Positions 6,563-11,257 of a stretch of 11,257 nt of DNA are shown here, piece after piece. Made by a program: the position numbers and the translations under genes. The stretch's first letter is position 1; each line of letters begins with the position of its first letter. The notes under the pieces were generated by a model. That model made no database searches and was not told where the DNA came from. It was given only the letters and a program-made list of their open reading frames with translations. This stretch comes from an uncultured Oscillospiraceae bacterium (GTDB lineage: Bacteria; Bacillota; Clostridia; Oscillospirales; Oscillospiraceae), in contig CAJOCV010000045.1 of assembly GCA_905233785.1 (NCBI GenBank), positions 1 to 11,257 on the forward strand, written 5' to 3'.

Positions 6563-6614
6563 TGGTCGTCAATGGAAATTATCGCTGCGACGCAGATACT
6601 ACGGAAGCGTCGGA

Positions 6615-9600
6615 TCACTCAAAAAAGCTGATTTGGCTGGTATCCGGCAAATCACCGAGAGCGCCCATGCTCTTGAGCTGCTCTAAGTGGCTGCTGGAGA
6701 CCTTGGGACAGACGCGGTTTAATTCCTCGATGGAGATAAACTGCTGCCCGGACTTCCCTGCCGCCGCGAGATCGAGCGCCGCCGTCTCGCCCAGGCCGGA
6801 GATCGCCACAAAGGGCGGGCGGAGCTTCCCGTCCTCGGTGATGAGAAACTTCGCCGCGTCCGACCGGTAGAGGTCGATCGGCGCAAACTCGAAGCCGCGC
6901 AGGTTGAATTCATACACCGCCTCGAGCGTGACCTGCAAGTCCTCTTCGTTCGCGGTCAGGTCGTTTCGGCGCTTGAACTCATTGAGCTTGCGGCGCACGC
7001 TCTCGGTGCCGCCGGTCATCATCGCGGCGTCAAAGCCGCCCTTCTGGCTGCGGCGGTAGAAGTAGGCGCTGTAAAAGGCCAGGGGCTCATGCACCTTGAA
7101 CCAGGCGATGCGAAAGGCCATCATGACGTAGGCCACGGCGTGCGCCTTCGGGAAGAGGTAGGCGATCTTGCGCGCCGACTCGATCCACCAGTCCGGCACG
7201 CCCATGGAGCGCATCTGCGCCTCCGCGTCGCCGGGGAAGTCGCCGCTCTTTTTGACCTTGCCCTTACGCACGGCCTCCATGGTCTTGAAGGCCAGGGCGG
7301 GCTGCATCCCCTTCTGGATGAGGTAGATCATAATGTCGTCGCGGCAGCCGATGGTCTCATTGACATCCGCGACGCCGTTTACAATGAGGTCGTGGATATT
7401 GCCCGCCCACACGTCGGTGCCGTGGGAGAAGCCGGAGAGGCGCACGAGGGTATCAAACTGGCTCGGCTGCGTGTCCACGAGCATCTGGCGGGTAAAGGGC
7501 GTGCCGAACTCCGGTACGCCGATGGAGCCGGTCTTGCCGATGATCGGGTCGTCGTCCGGAAGCCCCAGCGCCGCGGGGCTTGTGAAGATGGACATGGTCT
7601 CCGGGTCGGAGAGGGAAATTTTCTTCGCGTCCACGCCGGTCATGTCCTCCATCATGCGGATCATGGTCGGGTCATCGTGCCCCAGCTCGTCAAGCTTTAA
7701 GAGGTTTGCCTCCATGCAGTGGTATTCAAAATGGGTGGTGATGATGTCGCTGTTCGGGTCGTCCGCCGGGTGCTGCACGGGGCAGAAGTCCGTCACGTCC
7801 ATATCCTGCGGGATGACGACGAGGCCGCCGGGGTGCTGCCCCGTCGTGCGCTTGATGCCCACGAGTCCCAGGGCGAGGCGGTTTTCCTCCGCCTTGGTGG
7901 CGGTGATGCCGCGCTCCTCCAGGTACTTTTTCACATAGCCGTAGGCCGTTTTCTCCGCGAGGGTGCCGATCGTTCCGGCGCGGAAAACATGATCCGAGCC
8001 AAACAGCACCTCGGTGTACTTATGCGCCTTCGCCTGATATTCGCCGGAGAAGTTCAAGTCAATATCGGGGGTCTTCTCGTTGCCGGGGAAGCCCAGGAAG
8101 GTCTCAAAGGGGATGTCAAAGCCCTCGCGGTTCATGCGCTCGCCGCAGTTGGGGCAGTCCTTCTCCGGCATGTCCGCGCCGCAGCCGTAGCTGCCGTCGG
8201 TAATAAACTCCGAGTGGCAGCACTTGGGGCAGACGTAATGCGGCGGGAGGGAGTTTACCTCCGTGATGCCGGACATGTACGCCACGATGGAGGAGCCGAC
8301 GCTCCCTCGGCTGCCGACCAGGTAGCCGTGCTCAAGCGAGTTTTGCACCAGCTTCTGGGCGGACATATAGATCACGTCATAGTTGTGGTCGAGGATGGTG
8401 TTTAATTCCGTGTCCACGCGCTCCTGTACGATGGCGGGCGGGTTCTCGCCGTAGATGCGGTGCATCTTGCCGTAGACGAGGTCGCGCAGGTCGCGGGCGG
8501 AGTTTTCGATCTTCGGCGGGAACAAATCCTTGGGCAGCAGCTCGATCTCCTCCACCTGGTCGGCGATGGCGCGGGTGTTCGTCACCACCACCTCATAGGC
8601 CACGTCTTTTCCGAGGTACTCAAACTCCTTGAGCATCTCGTCCGTCGTGCGGAAATAGATCGGGCAGTCCCGGTCGGGGTCGGAGAACTTCTTCGCTGCC
8701 TGCAAAATCTTGCGGTACTGCTCGTCCTCGGGATCGAGAAAGTGCACGTCGCTTGCGGCGATGACGGGCTTATTCAGCTTGCGGCCGAGATTTAGGATCG
8801 TGCGGTTATAGTCCTGCAAGACCTTCTCGTCCTTGACGCGCCCGTTGTCAATGAGAAAGGCGTTGTTGCAGATGGGCTGGATCTCCAGATAGTCGTAATA
8901 GGAGGCGATTTTTTCCAGTTCCTTCTGACTCGCGCCGGTCATGACCGCACCGTAGAGCTCGCCCATGCCGCAGGCCGAGCCGACAAGGATTCCCTCCCGG
9001 TGCTGATTCAGGAGACTCTTCGGCACGGTGGGGTTGCGGTGGAAGTATTTTAAGTAGGACTGGGAGATCATCTCGTAGAGGTTTTTGAGTCCCTTGCGGT
9101 TTTTCACCAGCAGGATCATGTGATGGCTCTTCGCCACGTCCGTGCGCTTGAGGCGGTGGTAGACCTCCTCGATGCCGTCGAGATCCTTCGCCCCCTGCGC
9201 GCGCAGCATGGGCAGGAACTTGTCCATCATGCGCGCCACGACCATCGCATCGTCGGAGGCGCGGTGGTGGTTAAACTGGGGAAGCCCCAGGTGGTTGGAA
9301 ACAATGTCCAGCTTGAAGCGCTTGAGCTCGGGCAGCAGCGCCTGGCTCAAGGCGAGCGTGTCGAGGAAGACCGGGGAAAAGCGCAGCCCGTTACGAAGCG
9401 CCGCGGCGGTCATAAAGCCCACGTCAAAGTGCGCGTTGTGCGCCACGAGCGGGCGATCCCCGGCGTAGGCCATGAACATCTCCATGGCCTCCTTCTCCAG
9501 CGGCGCGTCCTTCACGTCGCTGTCCTTGATACCGGTCAGCTCCGTGATGTTCGCGGGGATGGGCTTCTGGGGATTGACGAAGGTGTTGAAGGTGCTTTTC

Positions 9601-10610
9601 ACTTCCCCGCCGGAGAAGATCACCGCGCCGATCTCGGTCATGCGCTCGTCCTGGGCGTTGAGGCCGGTGGTCTCAATGTCGAAGGCGACAAACTCCGTGT
9701 CCAGCGGGAGCTTGGATTTGCCGATGACGGCGGCGTTTCCGTCCATGTCGTTGACGAAATAGGCCTCCATGCCGTAGATGATCTTCACGCCGTGCTTTTT
9801 GCCCGCCTTCCACATATCGGGGAAGGCCTGCGCCACGCCGTGGTCGGTGACCGCGATGGCGGGCATGCCCCAGTCGGCGGCGCGCTTGACCACCGCGGCG
9901 GGATCGGTCAGCGCGTCGAGGGCGGAGAAGCGCGTGTGCAGATGCAGCTCCACACGCTTGACTTCCGCGTTGTCCGGGCGGGTGTAGCGCTTGGACTTCA
10001 TGATATTTCTCGGGTCAAGCACCATGTCGTTATCGTACTTCGACCAGACGATCTCGCCCTGCACGGTGAGGTGATCGCCCACGCCCACGCGGTCGATGAT
10101 GCTCTTATCGTCGTCCGAGCGCAGAAAGCGCGTGACGGAGACGGAGTTTGTGCGGTCGGTGAGGTCGAAGGCCAGCACTGCGCCGCCGTTTTTGGTCGAG
10201 CGGCTCGTGACCGCCACCACATCCCCCTCCACGGTGACCTTGCCGGATTCCAGCGTCAGCGTGTTCATGGGTACGGGCTTCTGGCGGATGGCACGGCCGA
10301 AGAGCACGTCGCCCGTCGGCTTATCGCCGTGGCTCGGTGCGCCGAAGGAGGACGCCGCCGAAGCCTTGGGGCGCGGATAGTCCGGCACGATGGCGACGGT
10401 TTTGAGCCCGTAATCGGCTTTGAGCCGGTCGGAGAGCGTGGTGATGTCCACGGGCGAGGGCATGGCGGCAAAGCGGGCGCAGACCGAGAGCGTCAGCTCC
10501 CGCGCGTCCACCTGCACCTCGGTGACGGTAGCCTGCTCCAGCCCGCCCGCGATGGGTTTGAGATCCCCGCAGCCGGGGAACATGGTCAAAAACGGGGTAT
10601 TGTCTGTCAT
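6615..10610 (-). CDS. polC: DNA polymerase III alpha subunit, PolC type (with built-in 3'-5' exonuclease)
   Basis: The product is 1331 aa and complete at both ends. PolC is the replicative polymerase of Firmicutes and joins proofreading and synthesis in one chain. Domains in order: a short N-terminal domain (1 to about 82), an OB fold (about 115-205), PHP parts (HLHT 223-226, DHG 256-258), an inserted DEDDh exonuclease (DIETTG 311-316, NAHFD 392-396, HHRASDD 448-454), and the polymerase core with PDIDLNF (D849, D851) and LLKLDELGHDD (D974). A zinc-type cluster has CPKC (794-797) and CPNC (819-822). The end reads QISFF, matching the clamp-binding motif QLSLF at the end of the Bacillus subtilis protein. 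TGAGGA lies about 7 nt before the ATG. Compared with about 1437 aa in Bacillus, the deficit lies mainly in the N-terminal domain. Confidence 0.98.
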   Translation of the reverse strand: MTDNTPFLTMFPGCGDLKPIAGGLEQATVTEVQVDARELTLSVCARFAAMPSPVDITTLSDRLKADYGLKTVAIVPDYPRPKASAASSFGAPSHGDKPTGDVLFGRAIRQKPVPMNTLTLESGKVTVEGDVVAVTSRSTKNGGAVLAFDLTDRTNSVSVTRFLRSDDDKSIIDRVGVGDHLTVQGEIVWSKYDNDMVLDPRNIMKSKRYTRPDNAEVKRVELHLHTRFSALDALTDPAAVVKRAADWGMPAIAVTDHGVAQAFPDMWKAGKKHGVKIIYGMEAYFVNDMDGNAAVIGKSKLPLDTEFVAFDIETTGLNAQDERMTEIGAVIFSGGEVKSTFNTFVNPQKPIPANITELTGIKDSDVKDAPLEKEAMEMFMAYAGDRPLVAHNAHFDVGFMTAAALRNGLRFSPVFLDTLALSQALLPELKRFKLDIVSNHLGLPQFNHHRASDDAMVVARMMDKFLPMLRAQGAKDLDGIEEVYHRLKRTDVAKSHHMILLVKNRKGLKNLYEMISQSYLKYFHRNPTVPKSLLNQHREGILVGSACGMGELYGAVMTGASQKELEKIASYYDYLEIQPICNNAFLIDNGRVKDEKVLQDYNRTILNLGRKLNKPVIAASDVHFLDPEDEQYRKILQAAKKFSDPDRDCPIYFRTTDEMLKEFEYLGKDVAYEVVVTNTRAIADQVEEIELLPKDLFPPKIENSARDLRDLVYGKMHRIYGENPPAIVQERVDTELNTILDHNYDVIYMSAQKLVQNSLEHGYLVGSRGSVGSSIVAYMSGITEVNSLPPHYVCPKCCHSEFITDGSYGCGADMPEKDCPNCGERMNREGFDIPFETFLGFPGNEKTPDIDLNFSGEYQAKAHKYTEVLFGSDHVFRAGTIGTLAEKTAYGYVKKYLEERGITATKAEENRLALGLVGIKRTTGQHPGGLVVIPQDMDVTDFCPVQHPADDPNSDIITTHFEYHCMEANLLKLDELGHDDPTMIRMMEDMTGVDAKKISLSDPETMSIFTSPAALGLPDDDPIIGKTGSIGVPEFGTPFTRQMLVDTQPSQFDTLVRLSGFSHGTDVWAGNIHDLIVNGVADVNETIGCRDDIMIYLIQKGMQPALAFKTMEAVRKGKVKKSGDFPGDAEAQMRSMGVPDWWIESARKIAYLFPKAHAVAYVMMAFRIAWFKVHEPLAFYSAYFYRRSQKGGFDAAMMTGGTESVRRKLNEFKRRNDLTANEEDLQVTLEAVYEFNLRGFEFAPIDLYRSDAAKFLITEDGKLRPPFVAISGLGETAALDLAAAGKSGQQFISIEELNRVCPKVSSSHLEQLKSMGALGDLPDTSQISFFE

Positions 10611-10621
10611 GGTCGTTCCTC

Positions 10622-10642
10622 AATGAAGAATGAAAAATGAAT
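10622..10642. repeat. Heptad tandem repeat (AATGAAN) just upstream of polC
   Basis: Three 7-bp units are visible: AATGAAG, AATGAAA and AATGAAT. They lie in the polC leader 12 bases before its start codon. The reverse-complement pattern closes the other side of the same spacer at 10924-10951. Confidence 0.75.
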
Positions 10643-10666
10643 TGCGGAGTCCCCTTCGGGAACTAA

Positions 10667-10832
10667 GGAAACGATGATTCAATCGGCAAGAGCAAATCCC
10701 GGGAAAATTTGGTTGTAGGGTCTGATGATGGCACTTTTTTGCAGGAATACTTTGTGTATTGCAAGAAAAAGTGACGAAATCAGAGCGCAAATTTTCCGGG
10801 AGGCGCCGCAGGCGACTTGATCAGCGTTTCCC
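10667..10832. mobile_element. MITE-like long imperfect palindrome
   Basis: Most of this segment folds back on itself. The ends GGAAACGATGATT (10667-10679) and its partner at 10819-10831 agree at 11 of 13 bases, and weaker similarity extends the ends to about 10660 and 10838. Inner arms CCCGGGAAAATTT (10698-10710) pair with 10789-10800. The centre pairs 10732-10750 with 10756-10773. No transposase or credible coding frame is inside, and I see no clear target duplication. A fragment like the left end occurs near 147-170. It could be a non-autonomous element or a structured RNA. Confidence 0.6.
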
Positions 10833-10840
10833 TGATTCAA

Positions 10841-10861
10841 TTCGTCGCGAAGCGACACCTT
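10841..10861. repeat. GTCGCGAAGCGAC module, copy 3
   Basis: This is identical over 21 bases to the first part of the repeats at 3688 and 3745. It directly follows the palindromic element and is followed by heptad repeats, the same combination as in the 3605-3973 spacer. A degraded copy lies at 10901-10920. Confidence 0.8.
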
Positions 10862-10864
10862 CAC

Positions 10865-10892
10865 TGACCACTGGCCACTGACCACTGGCCAC
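10865..10892. repeat. Heptad tandem repeat (TGACCAC/TGGCCAC)
   Basis: Four 7-bp units alternate: TGACCAC, TGGCCAC, TGACCAC and TGGCCAC. This is the reverse complement of the pattern at 3628-3655 and the same strand pattern as 3712-3739. Confidence 0.85.
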
Positions 10893-10923
10893 TTTAATAA
10901 GCCGCAAAGCGACACCTTTCTTT

Positions 10924-10951
10924 TTCATTCATCATTTTTCATTTTTCGTTC
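10924..10951. repeat. Heptad-like repeat running into the ispG stop codon
   Basis: The units TTCATTC, ATCATTT, TTCATTT and TTCGTTC are visible. The array crosses the end of ispG, whose TGA stop is at 10939-10941, so part of the repeat codes for the last residues NEK. It mirrors the AATGAAN units at 10622-10642 on the other side of the spacer. Confidence 0.6.
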
Positions 10952-11257
10952 TCGATCAGCTCCATCAATCTCTCGCAGAGCTGGTCATAGTCATAGGTCC
11001 CCAGCACCTCGCCCTTCTTGAAGAGCAGACCCTTGTCCTTGCCGCCGGCGATGCCGTAGTCAGCCTCCCGCGCTTCGCCGGGGCCGTTGACCACGCAGCC
11101 CATGACCGCGACGGTGATGTCCCGGTCGAGATCGCGCACCAGAGCTTCGACCCGGTTGGCAAGGCCGATCAGGTCGATCTCCGTTCTGCCGCAGGTGGGG
11201 CAGGAAACGAACTTCACGCCGCCCCGGCGCAGTCCCGCGGCCTTCAAGATCGCGATG
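10939..11257 (-). CDS. ispG: 4-hydroxy-3-methylbut-2-enyl diphosphate synthase, C-terminal part
   Basis: About 106 codons are in the window; the gene continues past the right edge, so the start is not seen. IspG reduces methylerythritol cyclodiphosphate to HMBPP in the MEP pathway of isoprenoid synthesis, using a [4Fe-4S] cluster. The visible part is the cluster domain: SCPTCGRTEIDLIG carries the first two cysteines, and GCVVNGPGEA carries the third cysteine and the conserved glutamate. The chain then continues through YGIAGGKDKG to a short acidic end. It lies upstream of polC on the same strand, a gene order seen in many Clostridia, although here a 328-bp repeat-filled spacer separates them. 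Confidence 0.96.
   Translation of the reverse strand, partial: IAILKAAGLRRGGVKFVSCPTCGRTEIDLIGLANRVEALVRDLDRDITVAVMGCVVNGPGEAREADYGIAGGKDKGLLFKKGEVLGTYDYDQLCERLMELIENEK

Noticed and set aside
9120..10640. 506-codon open frame on the plus strand opposite polC
   Set aside because: The minus-strand frame is an unmistakable PolC. The plus-strand product has no recognisable domain.
10679..10915. 78-codon minus-strand open frame in the ispG-polC spacer
   Set aside because: It runs through the palindromic element and the heptad repeats, so its translation reflects repeats rather than a protein.

Overview
This is a G+C-rich window with seven protein genes, all on the minus strand. The best taxonomic marker is a complete PolC-type DNA polymerase III directly downstream of ispG. 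PolC is typical of Firmicutes and a few relatives, and the ispG-polC order is common in Clostridia. The strong codon bias, the ATGA gene overlaps and the hairpin-rich spacers suggest a high-GC clostridial species, perhaps a gut Oscillospiraceae-like bacterium. That assignment is inference.

Read in the direction of transcription (high to low coordinates), the layout is as follows. The 3' end of ispG lies at 10939-11257 and is cut by the window edge. A 328-bp spacer follows, holding a MITE-like palindrome and several small repeats. Next is polC (6615-10610). A short gap holds a plausible promoter with an exact 10-bp tandem repeat. A two-gene unit follows: a membrane protein with a degenerate kinase C-lobe inside the cell and a C-type lectin fold outside (4852-6501), overlapping by ATGA a membrane-anchored protein with a DxNxDG calcium-loop motif (3974-4855). 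A second repeat- and hairpin-rich spacer lies at 3605-3973. The last unit has three genes: an M18 aminopeptidase (2312-3604), a secreted membrane-anchored serine hydrolase of the beta-lactamase/PBP fold (1167-2315), and a solute-binding lipoprotein (350-1162). The final 349 bases hold hairpins and heptad repeats but no supported gene.

The ispG and polC genes are housekeeping. The two downstream units look like cell-surface modules. In the first, a pseudokinase-lectin receptor is translationally coupled to a second surface protein. In the second, a cytosolic peptidase is coupled to two exported proteins. No ABC permease or ATPase accompanies the binding protein.

The strongest unusual observations are these. 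The solute-binding protein appears circularly permuted: the family's C-terminal segment sits at its N terminus. The kinase-like protein lacks the whole N-lobe and the catalytic residues. All three large spacers carry tandem heptanucleotide repeats, together with GTCGC hairpin modules and a MITE-like element.
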